From: Asaia krungthepensis NRIC 0535
Lineage (GTDB): Bacteria; Pseudomonadota; Alphaproteobacteria; Acetobacterales; Acetobacteraceae
Direction: 5' to 3'
Assembly (NCBI RefSeq): GCF_025995175.1
Contig: NZ_BAPV01000016.1
Location: 1-34,489 of the forward strand
Length of the DNA: 34,489 nucleotides
Shown: positions 16,378 to 25,523 of the stretch, piece by piece
Position numbering within the stretch: the first letter of the stretch is position 1
Layout: every line of letters begins with the position of its first letter
Position numbers and translations under genes: made by a program
Notes under the pieces: model-generated
Database searches by the model: none
Told to the model about the DNA's origin: nothing
Seen by the model: only the letters and a program-made list of their open reading frames with translations

Positions 16378-17103
16378 TCAGGGCCGATAACGCCCGACAA
16401 AGCTGTAGCGACTTCCGGGATAGGTGAAGATGCCTTTCATCACCACACGCTCGTCCACCCAGGTGCGACGCATGAGTTGGAGGCAGGCTTCAGGGGCGTC
16501 AAGGTCGAGCAGATCGCAGGTTTCCTGGCTGGGCGTGACAGCAAAGACGACATGCTCGATTTCCTCAGGGTGGGAAATCGAGGAGAGATGCCGGTGGGGG
16601 TGCGACAGGCTGAAATCCTGCTCCAGATAATCGGGGGCAAAATGGGGCGAGACGAAGCGTTCCTCAACCTGAAGCGGCGTCCCATCTTCGAGATGAACGA
16701 TGATCGAATGAAAAAGTCGCGCGCCGGGGCGCTGGCCAAATGCCATGGCGAGATCGCTGTCGGCCCGGATCGCATCCAGGGTGATGACACGCGTCGTATG
16801 GGTATGACCGTTCGACACGATATCTTCGGCAATGTCGCGCAATTCGAGCAGTTCGACACGCTTGAGCGGCTCGGCCACAAAAGTGCCTACACCCTGTGCC
16901 CGTGTGACCACGCCATCAACGGTCAGTTCGCGCAGGGCACGATGGACCGTCATGCGTGACACACCCAGAAGATCGACGAGTTCACTCTCGGAAGGAAGCC
17001 TGTGCCCCACCTCCCACTCCCCCGTCTCGATACGGGAGAGGATATATGATTTGACCTGCTCGTAACGTGCGGCCGGCTTGTCCTTGCCCAGCAATATGGT
17101 CAC
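16378..17103 (-). CDS. hutC: HutC, GntR-family histidine utilisation repressor
   Basis: A 241-residue regulator with an N-terminal winged helix (residues about 10-78: ARYEQVKSYILSRI, LPSESELVDLLGVSRMTVHR, GVGTFVAE) and a C-terminal UTRA ligand domain (about 95-238, ending SRYSFVGRYRP). HutC represses hut operons and is released by urocanate. The start is a GTG at 17103 with AGGGG about ten bases upstream; no ATG is in frame nearby. It lies between hutI and hutU with its own operator-like site at 17134-17145, so autoregulation is likely. Palindromes of one type at six sites make this the obvious regulator of the whole locus. Confidence 0.93.
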   Translation of the reverse strand: MTILLGKDKPAARYEQVKSYILSRIETGEWEVGHRLPSESELVDLLGVSRMTVHRALRELTVDGVVTRAQGVGTFVAEPLKRVELLELRDIAEDIVSNGHTHTTRVITLDAIRADSDLAMAFGQRPGARLFHSIIVHLEDGTPLQVEERFVSPHFAPDYLEQDFSLSHPHRHLSSISHPEEIEHVVFAVTPSQETCDLLDLDAPEACLQLMRRTWVDERVVMKGIFTYPGSRYSFVGRYRP

Positions 17104-17133
17104 CCGCTTGCATCCCCTTTTTGCCCACGCCAG

Positions 17134-17145
17134 ATGTCTATACCG
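17134..17145 (-). promoter_or_regulatory. HutC-like operator upstream of hutC
   Basis: ATGTCTATACCG matches the left half and centre of the locus motif (WTGTMTATACAW) and departs from it in the last two bases. It is 30 bases upstream of the hutC GTG and lies in the 110-base gap after hutI. An autoregulatory site is plausible, but this is the weakest copy. Confidence 0.4.
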
Positions 17146-17213
17146 GTCATACCCGGCTCGCCAGTCTTTAGCACGGGATCATGACCGCCCTGCTTCCGAC
17201 TTCGCTGCTCCCG

Positions 17214-18458
17214 TCAGAGAGCCTGATCCGGGACGCCCGCAAAGACACGCCCCACAGGCACCACCCCGCCAATCCAGTAGGCGAGCTCGTGAGGGGCGGT
17301 AATATCCCAGAGCGCCATGTCGGCTGCCATTCCGGGCGCCAGCATACCGCAGGTTTCCGAGAGTCCGAGCGCGGCGGCCGCGTGACGCGTATGGCCTTCC
17401 AGCGCTTCGCGCGGTGTCAGCCGGAACAGGGTACAGGCCATGTTCATCACGGCCGTGGGGGAGAGCAGAGGCGAGGTGCCAGGATTGCAATCCGTCGCGA
17501 GCGCCATACGCACGCCATGCTTGCGAAAAGCCTCGACGGGAGGCAGTTTTTCCTCGCGGACGAAATAAAATGCCCCCGGCAGGAGAACCGCCACCGTGCC
17601 CTGTGCCGCCATGGCCCTGACACCCTCCTCATGGGCATATTCCACATGGTCGGCAGAGAGAGCCCCGAGCCGGGCCGCAAGCATGGCACCGCCCAGATCT
17701 GAAAGCTGATCGGCATGAAGGCGCAGTGTGAAACCGCAATCCCGCGCCACGATGAACAGACGCTCGATCTCGTGAGGCTGAAACGCAATGCCTTCGCAGA
17801 AGCCATCTACGCTGTCGGCCAGTCCCTCGGCTGCAATTCGAGGCAGGAGGTCGGCACAAAGATGATCCACATAGGCGTCACGACGCCCCTCAAATTCAGG
17901 CGGCAAGGCATGAGCGCCGAGAAAGCTCACATGCACGCGCAGCCTCAGTTCGGAACCCAGACGACGCGCCACACGCAACTGTTTGAGTTCGTCCTCGAGC
18001 GTCAGTCCATAGCCGGATTTGATCTCCAGAGTCGTCACGCCATTCGCCATGAGCCGTCTGGCTCGTTTCTCGGAAAGCGCGAAAAGTTCGTCCTCGCTTG
18101 CAGCCCTGGTGGCTCTCACAGTGGAGAGTATTCCCCCGCCGCGTCGGGCGATCTCCTGATAGGATACGCCGCTGAGACGCTCGGAGAATTCCCCGCTTCT
18201 GTCGCCGGCGTAAACAAGATGAGTATGTGGATCGATCAGCCCCGGTGTCATCCATGCTCCCCGGCAATCGATCACCTCCTGCGCCAGGGTTTCGGGTGCG
18301 CCGGGGAGCTCTCGACATAATCCTGTCCAGGCAATCCGGCCCTGTTCGACCGCAATCGCCCCATCGCGCAGCACGCCGGATTCTGTCTCGCTATCGTGAT
18401 GACCTGCATGGGGCGCAAGCGTTGCAAGATGGGCGTTGATCCAGAGCCTGTCCCACAT
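17214..18458 (-). CDS. hutI: Imidazolonepropionase
   Basis: A 414-residue amidohydrolase-superfamily enzyme that opens the imidazolone ring to N-formimino-L-glutamate. Metal and substrate motifs are present: [40 protein letters not shown] in [10 protein letters not shown], and [10 protein letters not shown]. Length is typical. An AGGAG sits ten bases before the ATG. Its promoter region faces hutF across a shared operator: on the minus strand TTGCGC (18530-18525) and TAGACA (18507-18502) are separated by 17 bases. hutC follows after 110 bases. Confidence 0.97.
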   Translation of the reverse strand: MWDRLWINAHLATLAPHAGHHDSETESGVLRDGAIAVEQGRIAWTGLCRELPGAPETLAQEVIDCRGAWMTPGLIDPHTHLVYAGDRSGEFSERLSGVSYQEIARRGGGILSTVRATRAASEDELFALSEKRARRLMANGVTTLEIKSGYGLTLEDELKQLRVARRLGSELRLRVHVSFLGAHALPPEFEGRRDAYVDHLCADLLPRIAAEGLADSVDGFCEGIAFQPHEIERLFIVARDCGFTLRLHADQLSDLGGAMLAARLGALSADHVEYAHEEGVRAMAAQGTVAVLLPGAFYFVREEKLPPVEAFRKHGVRMALATDCNPGTSPLLSPTAVMNMACTLFRLTPREALEGHTRHAAAALGLSETCGMLAPGMAADMALWDITAPHELAYWIGGVVPVGRVFAGVPDQAL

Positions 18459-18480
18459 CGTTGCGCTACTCCTGTCCTGC

Positions 18481-18502
18481 TTGACCTGACTTATCTATAC
18501 AT
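18481..18502 (+). promoter_or_regulatory. Shared hutI/hutF promoter region with HutC-like operator
   Basis: TTGACC (18481-18486), four bases, then TTATCTATACAT (18491-18502), a variant of the hut palindrome. This TTGACC-N4-operator layout is repeated, in gene orientation, upstream of the PhyH operon and the first TonB receptor gene. The operator also overlaps the probable -10 of the leftward hutI promoter, so one bound repressor could silence both directions. Confidence 0.5.
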
Positions 18503-18607
18503 GTCTAGTTATGAGAGCGTGAACGCGCAACGGTAATCGCAACACATTCCTCGCCGGAGCTCTTGGTTCCGGATCAATCCCCCTGTTTTCATCCTGCGGA
18601 GTTCCGG

Positions 18608-19987
18608 ATGTCCGAAATGTCGTCTCCTCGCGCGGTTTTTGCCAGGCAGGCTTTCCTGCCCGGTGGCTGGCGTCATGACGTGCGTCTGCAATGGGAGGGA
18701 GGGCATTTCGTTCAGATCGACGCCCATGAAACACCCCGTGCGGGCGATCGGGTCGTCGACATTGCGGTGCCACCACTGGCCAGCCTGCATTCTCATGCCT
18801 TTCAGCGCGCCATGGCGGGACTGGCGGAGACACGCCGCGATCCTGCCGACTCCTTCTGGACCTGGCGCAAGCAGATGTATGCGCTTGCCTCGCGCATCAC
18901 GCCGGACGATATGCGTGTCATTGCGGCCCAGCTCTATCTCGAAATGCTGAAGGCCGGTTTTTCCCAGGTGGGCGAATTCCATTACCTGCATCGCGGGCCC
19001 GATGGAAACGCCTATAACGACAAGGCGGAGATGGCCCTCGCTGTCGTTCAGGCCGCACAGGATACGGGCATTGGCGTGACCATATTGCCGACGCTCTACC
19101 GCCACGCGGGGTTCGGCAAGGCGCTGGCACCCGAGCAGGCACGTTTCGCAAGTTCACCTGAGTTTATCGCAACCATTCTCGAGACCATCGAGACACGGCA
19201 CAAGGGCAATCCCCTCATCAAGGCGGGGCTCGGGCTGCATTCGCTGCGCGCCGTCGACAGGGAGAGTTTGGGCCGCATGCTGGGAATGATCGGCAAGGAC
19301 ATGCCGATCCACATCCATGTCGCTGAACAGCAGAAGGAAGTTGCCGACTGCCTCGATTATCTGGGCAGACGTCCTGTGGCATGGCTCCTCGACGAGGCGC
19401 CGGTCGACCGGCGCTGGTGCCTGGTTCATGCCACCCATCTGGATCAGGATGAAACCCGCCGTCTTGCGGCCTCCGGAGCGGTCGCCGGGTTATGCCCCAT
19501 CACGGAAGCCAATCTGGGCGACGGGCTGTTCCCGTTGGAAGCCTATATCACCCAGGGCGGGCGTTTCGGTATCGGAACGGACAGCAATATCCTGCCCTCG
19601 GTATCCGAAGAGCTGCGCCTTCTCGAGTACGGTCGCCGTCTTGTGAGCCGGAAACGCTGCTGTGCCCTGCCGGGCGACACGCTGGGATCGGTCGGGCGTT
19701 ATCTCTACGAAGCGGCTCTCAAGGGCGGGGCACAGGCCTGCCAGCAAAATGGCGGCAGACTTGCCCCTGGCATGAGAGCCGATCTCTGCATTCTCGACGC
19801 CGAAGCCTTGGCCCTGCCCGGTCTCCAGCAGGACGCGATTTTCGATGGCGCACTCTTCGCCCGCCCGAGCCTGCCCGTGCAACATATGCTGGTCGCGGGA
19901 GAATGGGTCATCGAAGGCGGCCGCCATGGCCAGGAGAAGACTATAGCGGATGCTTTCAGGCGTGTGGTGACGAAGCTGCATCATTGA
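18608..19987 (+). CDS. hutF: Formimidoylglutamate deiminase
   Basis: A 459-residue amidohydrolase converting N-formimino-L-glutamate to N-formyl-L-glutamate and ammonia. Motifs: LHSHAFQRAMAGLAE with the metal HxH, FWTWR, GEFHYLH, HIHVAEQ, HATHLD and FGIGTDSNI with the conserved Asp. The ATG at 18608 has GGAG six bases upstream and gives the usual family length; a TTG at 18563 is less likely. hutG follows after 44 bases. The hutF/hutG pair defines the five-step, formylglutamate branch of histidine degradation rather than direct formamide release. Confidence 0.96.
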   Translation: MSEMSSPRAVFARQAFLPGGWRHDVRLQWEGGHFVQIDAHETPRAGDRVVDIAVPPLASLHSHAFQRAMAGLAETRRDPADSFWTWRKQMYALASRITPDDMRVIAAQLYLEMLKAGFSQVGEFHYLHRGPDGNAYNDKAEMALAVVQAAQDTGIGVTILPTLYRHAGFGKALAPEQARFASSPEFIATILETIETRHKGNPLIKAGLGLHSLRAVDRESLGRMLGMIGKDMPIHIHVAEQQKEVADCLDYLGRRPVAWLLDEAPVDRRWCLVHATHLDQDETRRLAASGAVAGLCPITEANLGDGLFPLEAYITQGGRFGIGTDSNILPSVSEELRLLEYGRRLVSRKRCCALPGDTLGSVGRYLYEAALKGGAQACQQNGGRLAPGMRADLCILDAEALALPGLQQDAIFDGALFARPSLPVQHMLVAGEWVIEGGRHGQEKTIADAFRRVVTKLHH

Positions 19988-20031
19988 TCGCCCCCAAGAA
20001 CAGACCAGAAAGAGAGACAGGAAACCGGGCC

Positions 20032-20841
20032 ATGAGCGAAACGAGCGTTTTCACCCTGACACGCGGCGAGTCCCCGGTCCTGATTGCGCTGCCGCATAAT
20101 GGCATCCTTCTGGCCCCGGGCATGGAAGCGCGCATGAGCGCCACTGGCCTGGCACGACCCGATACGGACTGGCATATGGAGCGCGTTTATGACTTCGCCC
20201 CTGAACTGGGTATGGGCGTTATTGCAGCAAAATATTCGCGCTACGTCATTGACCTCAATCGTGGGCCCGATGATGCCACGCTGTATCCCGGTCGGCCGAA
20301 AACCGGGCTTGTGCCAGAATTCAGCTTTGACGGCGACGACCTCTATCGCCCCGGCGAAATCCCCGCAGAGGATGAGATCGCCCACCGTCTCGAGACATAC
20401 TGGAAACCCTATCATGCAGCGTTGGAGGCGGAGCTCGAAAGACTGCGAGGTATATGGGGCTGGGCCGTACTCTGGGACGGACATTCCATACGCTCGGTCG
20501 TGCCCCGGCTTTTCGAGGGGCAACTGCCTGACCTCAACCTCGGGACCAATGACGGGGCATCCTGCGATGTCCGCCTGACAGATGCGCTGGGCAGGCTCCT
20601 TGCTGGCCAGAGCAGCCTGACCACCATCGTCAACGGGCGGTTCAAGGGCGGCTACACAACCCGTCATTACGGCCAGCCCTCACGCAACATCCATGCCATC
20701 CAGATGGAGATGGCCCAGAGCACCTATATGGCGCATGAGCAGGCGCCCTGGACGATCGATGAGAGCAGACTTGGAGAGACCCAGACCGTGCTTCTCAGCC
20801 TCATGCGTTATCTCACCACATGGCGCCCCTCTCCGGGCTGA
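20032..20841 (+). CDS. hutG: N-formylglutamate deformylase
   Basis: A 269-residue zinc-dependent N-formylglutamate amidohydrolase giving glutamate and formate, the last hut step. Recognisable segments are SPVLIALPHNG, DTDWHMERVYDF, RYVIDLNRGPDD, LWDGHSIRS and GGYTTRHYG, with the His/Glu-rich IQMEMAQSTYM region near the C-terminus. The ATG at 20032 is preceded by AGGAAAC; a longer frame upstream overlaps hutF and is not used. It is the last gene of hutF-hutG, followed by a possible terminator. Confidence 0.95.
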   Translation: MSETSVFTLTRGESPVLIALPHNGILLAPGMEARMSATGLARPDTDWHMERVYDFAPELGMGVIAAKYSRYVIDLNRGPDDATLYPGRPKTGLVPEFSFDGDDLYRPGEIPAEDEIAHRLETYWKPYHAALEAELERLRGIWGWAVLWDGHSIRSVVPRLFEGQLPDLNLGTNDGASCDVRLTDALGRLLAGQSSLTTIVNGRFKGGYTTRHYGQPSRNIHAIQMEMAQSTYMAHEQAPWTIDESRLGETQTVLLSLMRYLTTWRPSPG

Positions 20842-20854
20842 AACGGCTCTCATG

Positions 20855-20880
20855 CGCTCAAGTCCGTGAGCGGGCTTTCT
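20855..20880 (+). terminator. Possible terminator after hutG
   Basis: CGCTCA (20855-20860) and TGAGCG (20867-20872) form a six-base stem with a six-base loop, followed by GGCTTTCT. The stem is short and the T-run poor, so this is a weak candidate. The rest of the 282-base gap to the next gene holds the dyad at 21005-21022 and nothing else I recognise. Confidence 0.4.
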
Positions 20881-21004
20881 AACGTCCAGACGGCCTCCAT
20901 CCTGCGGTCACCTTCTGGCCGCCGAAACCTTCCCCCCCTGTCACAGGACGGCCATCAGAGCCCTGTTCTGAGCGCGTGGTTTGTCGCGTGGTGTTTCCCA
21001 ACCC

Positions 21005-21022
21005 CTTAACAGAAAGTTATGG
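21005..21022 (+). promoter_or_regulatory. Dyad CTTAAC-N5-GTTATGG, candidate LysR-type box
   Basis: Read on the minus strand this is CCATAAC-N5-GTTAAG, identical in its fixed bases to the element at 27793-27810. Inside it TAAC-N5-GTTA is a dyad with T-N11-A spacing. It ends 101 bases before the TonB receptor start codon. The LysR gene at 25524-26414 is the obvious candidate to bind it. Confidence 0.5.
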
Positions 21023-21123
21023 CTTGCCTTTCGTTTCGAAATCGACACCTAGCGTTACCTGCTCCCATATTGGTTCGATAACGGAATGTAATGGTCATTA
21101 CCGAGCGACCGAAGGGCAGGATC

Positions 21124-24024
21124 ATGAGTGCAAGTCAGGCCGTACGCAAAACACTTCTGGCCTTCACGATCCTTTCCGGAGGCGGAAGTAGCGCCGCATG
21201 GGCCCAGACGACGCCGGATGCGCCGCAGGGTCAGGTGTCCCATGTGAAATCGGCCAAAGGCACCCCAACGCAGCGATCGCCGCAGATCAAGGCACCTTCC
21301 CGATCCCGCTCTGACAATGAGGCCTCAGGTCGTGAGGTTCTGACGGTCACGGGCACCCATATTGCCAATAGCCGTATTAAATCGCCCACGCCCGTAAGCT
21401 CGCTGAGTGCCCAGGAGATCCGCAACCAGTCTCCCACCAATAATCTGGCCGACCTCGTCAATCAGTTGCCGCAATTTGCAGGAAGCGTCACGCCGCAGAA
21501 TTCCACTCTGGCCTTGAGCTCGGGCCTTGCAGGGATCAACGCCCTCAACCTGCGCAATCTGGGGCCTGTGCGCTCGCTGGTGCTTCTGGATGGGCGGCGC
21601 GTTCCGGCCTCCGCCATTACGGGCATTGTCGATATCAACACCCTGCCCCAGCAGCTTGTCAAACGCGTGGATGTCGTGACCGGGGGTGCATCGGCGCAAT
21701 ATGGCTCCGATGCGGTGGCCGGTGTCACCAACTTCATTCTCGACAAGACCTATACCGGGCTCAAGGTCGATGCAGATTCAGGCATCTCGAATCATGGTGA
21801 CGGTCAGAACGAGCATGCCGCCATTGCGGGAGGGTTCGGCTTTGCAGGTGGCAAGGGCCATGTTCTGCTCAGTGGCGATTACGCTCATCAGGATGGCATT
21901 TTCAGCATCGATCGCGGCTGGAACCGCAATGGCGACCGCATCGTGGCCAACCCGGCCTACGCAGCAGGAAATGGCCAGCCCTATTATATCCGTGTGGGCG
22001 ATGCGGGCACGAATAATGCCCTACCGGGAGGAATCATCAACGCCTCTACGGGTGGCGTGACGAATGCATTGCGTGGCCTCTATTTCGGCCAGGGTGGGAA
22101 TGTGAACCGTTACAATTACGGAACTCTCTCGACCTCGAGTGTGTCCGTGGGGGGCGATCAGGCTCTGGCCAACAACAATGTCAATCTCGGGCTCCAGCCC
22201 GAAAGCGATCGCAAAAATCTGTATGGCCGCCTGAGTTACGACGTCGCCCCCTGGATGACGCTCTATGGGGAAGGCTCCTATAACCAGAGCGAATATATCT
22301 ACAATGCGGGTCCGCAATATCTCAGCTCGATAGCGATCAAGGGCACCAACCCCTATCTTGTCGATGCGCTTGGCGCAGCCGCCCTTAAAAACGTCACCGG
22401 GGTGACGGTCGGCACCACCGCGCTCGACATGCCCTATCGACAGATCGACAATTACCGCACCGTTCAACGCTATACTTTCGGTGGCGAGGGCAATTTCACG
22501 ATGTTCGGGCGGCGCGCCTCTTGGACGGCCTATGCGCAATACGGCGTCATGCATTCGCATGAGCAGATCAATAACGTGATGAACACCGCCAAGATCGCCA
22601 ATGCGACGGATGCCGTGCGCAACTCTGCGGGCCAGATTGTCTGTCGTTCCAGCCTGACCGACCCGGGCAATGGCTGCGCGCCTATCGATTGGCTGGGCAC
22701 AGGGGTCATGTCGCAGGCCGCTATCGGCTACGTTCTGGGCAATCCCTGGCGTGAGCAGCGTTTTCAGGAGATCGTGTCGGGGGTCAATCTCTCGACCACG
22801 CCTTTCGCCACCTGGGCGGGCGATGTGAACGTGGCCGTCGGTGGCGAATATCGCGACGAGCGCGCTTCGGGCTATGTCCCGACCGAGTATCAGAAAGGCT
22901 GGTCCGTCGGGAATTACCTGCCCACTTTCGGCAATTACAACGTGAAGGAAGCCTATCTGGAAACCGCCGTGCCGCTTGCGCGCGGGCTGGCCTTCAATGG
23001 TGCGGTACGCGCCACCGATTATTCCACCTCGGGCTACGTCACGACATGGAAGATTGGCGGCACCTGGCAGCCTGTGCGCGACATTCTCTTCAGGGCCACG
23101 CAGTCTCACGATATCCGCGCACCGAACATCAACGAGCTTTATAACGCAGGCACGTCGCAGACGACCACCGTCCTCGATCCTGCGACCGGCAAGACGAATA
23201 CCGTGCTGTCCACCACCACGGGCAATCCGAACCTCAAGCCGGAAACAGCCAATACGACCGTGGTCGGTGCGGTCATCACGCCGCGCTATGTGCCGGGGCT
23301 CGCGCTCTCCATCGACTGGTTCCATACCAAGATCAAGCACGCCATCCAGCAATTCTATCCGCAATCCATCGTCGATGAATGTTATCAGGGCTACACCACG
23401 TTCTGTTCTGCCATACGCCCCGACCCCAGCGGCACACGCGATCTGCTGATCAGCGCCTCACCCTTCAATTTTGCGAAGCTGGAAACCAGCGGCATCGATA
23501 TCGACGCCTCCTATACCTTCCCGCTGCGACGCATCCTGCGGGATGCGGGAGGGGCCTTCACCATTCATGGTCAGGCAAGCAATTATCTCAAATATGTCTC
23601 CGATTCCGGCATGGGTTATGTGGTCGATACTGCGGGCGATATCACCAACGGACCGCCGAAATGGATCTATCGCTTCTCGGCCACCTATAGCGCCGAGAGC
23701 TACAGCATCACGGCCGTGGCACGCGGCATCAGCGCCGGGAATTATTCCAACAGCTACGTGCAGTGCACCACGACCTGCGGGGCCTATAACGCAAATTATC
23801 CTTCGATCAATAATAACCGCGTGCCGGGCAATTTCTATTTCGACATGAATTTCACCTACAAGCTGCCCGTACGCAATGTTGGCGCCATGCAGCTCTTCCT
23901 TAACGTCACCAACCTGGGCAATGCGCCGCCAATTCTCCTGCCGACAAGTGGGCTGGAAGCGGACTCAACCTATTCCAATCTGCTCGGTCGCACCTATCGT
24001 GGTGGCGTGCGCATGGAATTCTGA
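21124..24024 (+). CDS. TonB-dependent outer-membrane receptor
   Basis: A 966-residue receptor with a signal peptide (residues 1-28, ending AWAQ), a Pro/Ser/Lys-rich linker, a TonB box (REVLTVTGTHI around residue 70-80), a plug with LRNLGPVRSLVLLDGRRV and GGASAQYGSDAVAGVTNFI, and a large barrel ending RGGVRMEF. The plug is of the type often seen in receptors for peptides, carbohydrates or large organic ligands rather than classical siderophores, though this is only an impression. The ATG at 21124 is chosen because it begins the signal peptide and has AAGGG seven bases upstream. The PBP4-like gene follows after five bases, so the two are co-transcribed. Confidence 0.92.
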   Translation: MSASQAVRKTLLAFTILSGGGSSAAWAQTTPDAPQGQVSHVKSAKGTPTQRSPQIKAPSRSRSDNEASGREVLTVTGTHIANSRIKSPTPVSSLSAQEIRNQSPTNNLADLVNQLPQFAGSVTPQNSTLALSSGLAGINALNLRNLGPVRSLVLLDGRRVPASAITGIVDINTLPQQLVKRVDVVTGGASAQYGSDAVAGVTNFILDKTYTGLKVDADSGISNHGDGQNEHAAIAGGFGFAGGKGHVLLSGDYAHQDGIFSIDRGWNRNGDRIVANPAYAAGNGQPYYIRVGDAGTNNALPGGIINASTGGVTNALRGLYFGQGGNVNRYNYGTLSTSSVSVGGDQALANNNVNLGLQPESDRKNLYGRLSYDVAPWMTLYGEGSYNQSEYIYNAGPQYLSSIAIKGTNPYLVDALGAAALKNVTGVTVGTTALDMPYRQIDNYRTVQRYTFGGEGNFTMFGRRASWTAYAQYGVMHSHEQINNVMNTAKIANATDAVRNSAGQIVCRSSLTDPGNGCAPIDWLGTGVMSQAAIGYVLGNPWREQRFQEIVSGVNLSTTPFATWAGDVNVAVGGEYRDERASGYVPTEYQKGWSVGNYLPTFGNYNVKEAYLETAVPLARGLAFNGAVRATDYSTSGYVTTWKIGGTWQPVRDILFRATQSHDIRAPNINELYNAGTSQTTTVLDPATGKTNTVLSTTTGNPNLKPETANTTVVGAVITPRYVPGLALSIDWFHTKIKHAIQQFYPQSIVDECYQGYTTFCSAIRPDPSGTRDLLISASPFNFAKLETSGIDIDASYTFPLRRILRDAGGAFTIHGQASNYLKYVSDSGMGYVVDTAGDITNGPPKWIYRFSATYSAESYSITAVARGISAGNYSNSYVQCTTTCGAYNANYPSINNNRVPGNFYFDMNFTYKLPVRNVGAMQLFLNVTNLGNAPPILLPTSGLEADSTYSNLLGRTYRGGVRMEF

Positions 24025-24029
24025 CCTCC

Positions 24030-25499
24030 ATGCGTCTTGCTGCCCTTCTTCTGGCCTCGACAATCGGGCTTGCCGCCTGCGCACCCCGCCTCCCCCCGGA
24101 CCTGCAGGCGGGGGATGCCCTGTCCAGCACTCTCGCGCCACTTCTGGCCCCGCTTGAGGCAACAGGCGCGCGCTGGGGCATTCTGGTGACCGACACGGCC
24201 AACCACACACTATACGCTCATAACGCGACTCAGCGTTTCATCCCTGCCTCGAACACCAAGCTATTCACCACGGCGGCCGCCCTTGCCGCACGCGCGATTC
24301 TTGAGAGCAACGCTTCAACCGCCGGAACGCGCCTGTATCTGATCCCGCACCGGGGAAAATCGCCCGACCTTGTGTTACTGGGTGCCGCCGATCCCGCTCT
24401 TTCAGACAGTTCTGAATGCCTGGAGCATTGTCTTGTCACCCTGGCCAGCGCCGTTTCTGCCGCGGGCATCCGATCCGTCCACAAGGTGATCGGCGATGAC
24501 ACTCTGTTCCCGGACATACGCTGGGGCGAAGGGTGGAGCTGGAACAATCTCGCATCGCCCTACGGTACGGCAGTTTCCGCCCTGACACTCGACAACAATA
24601 TCGGCACCCTGACCCTTTCTCCCGCATTGAAAGCTGGCCTCCCGGCTCGCCTGACGGAGATCAGTCCACCCTATCGCTTCGCCAATCGCGTCGAGACAAC
24701 AGCTACCGGTCCTGCATCTGTGCGGATGGCCCTGATGCCAGGGCAGGAGACGGGCACGCTGAATGGTACTTTCCCGCGTGATGCCTCTCCGATGCGGGTA
24801 TCTTTCGGTCTGGTTGATCCTGCCTTGACGGCGGCAGAACATTTAAGGGCACGATTGGAAACACTGGGCATTCACACTGCCCATGTCATGGCGCGCCATC
24901 GCGCTGCCGACGAAACCCGGTTCGAACTCCCCGCCCGGGCGCTCCTGCTTGCCCAGCACCCGCAGATGTCGCTCGGCAACGATATCCGCGTCATTCTGAA
25001 GGACAGCCAGAATCTCCACGCAGAGCTTCTTCTGCGTCGTCTGGGTCTGATTGCAGGAGATGGCAGCGTCGAAGCCGGTCAACGCGAGCGTATGGCGCTG
25101 CTTGCGCAGAGCGGGGTGATTTTCAACCGCCTGACCCTGGCCGATGGCTCAGGTATGTCCAGCTATAACCGTGTGACACCGCGCGATATCGTCTCTCTTC
25201 TGCTCTGGGCGGATCGGCAGCCATGGGGGAAGGAATGGGAAGAGGACCTCCCCCTTGCCGGAGAGGACGGGACCCTCGCGAAGCGCTTCCAGGGCACGAT
25301 GGTTGCCGGGCATTTCCATGCCAAGACAGGGACGCTGAACGGCACCCATGCGCTCTCTGGCGTGCTCACGGCGGCAAGCGGACGAAAACTCATGGTCTCC
25401 ATCCTGCTCAATGACGTCCCGGAGGATCTGCCCGCCACTTCCCCCCAGGCCACAGAGGCCATGGACCGGATTGTCGAGCGCGTTGCGGCCATGAACTAA
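24030..25499 (+). CDS. PBP4-type D-Ala-D-Ala carboxypeptidase/endopeptidase lipoprotein (S13)
   Basis: A 489-residue penicillin-binding protein of the DacB/S13 family. The three active-site motifs are intact: SNTK (S74-K77), SYN (378-380) and KTG (432-434). The large insertion between the first two motifs typical of S13 is present. The N-terminus is a lipoprotein signal with lipobox LAAC (Cys17), so the protein is likely membrane-anchored in the periplasm, which is unusual for classical soluble PBP4. It begins five bases after the TonB receptor stop codon. The pairing with a receptor suggests scavenging of peptidoglycan fragments or D-Ala-containing peptides instead of routine wall maintenance; this is inferred. 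Confidence 0.9.
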   Translation: MRLAALLLASTIGLAACAPRLPPDLQAGDALSSTLAPLLAPLEATGARWGILVTDTANHTLYAHNATQRFIPASNTKLFTTAAALAARAILESNASTAGTRLYLIPHRGKSPDLVLLGAADPALSDSSECLEHCLVTLASAVSAAGIRSVHKVIGDDTLFPDIRWGEGWSWNNLASPYGTAVSALTLDNNIGTLTLSPALKAGLPARLTEISPPYRFANRVETTATGPASVRMALMPGQETGTLNGTFPRDASPMRVSFGLVDPALTAAEHLRARLETLGIHTAHVMARHRAADETRFELPARALLLAQHPQMSLGNDIRVILKDSQNLHAELLLRRLGLIAGDGSVEAGQRERMALLAQSGVIFNRLTLADGSGMSSYNRVTPRDIVSLLLWADRQPWGKEWEEDLPLAGEDGTLAKRFQGTMVAGHFHAKTGTLNGTHALSGVLTAASGRKLMVSILLNDVPEDLPATSPQATEAMDRIVERVAAMN

Positions 25500-25523
25500 A
25501 AAGGATCCTGAGAGTACCGCTCT

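Noticed and set aside
22021-23364. Long open frame of 447 codons on the minus strand
   Set aside because: It is antisense to the barrel region of the second TonB receptor, has no family resemblance, and is typical of antisense frames in high-GC genes.
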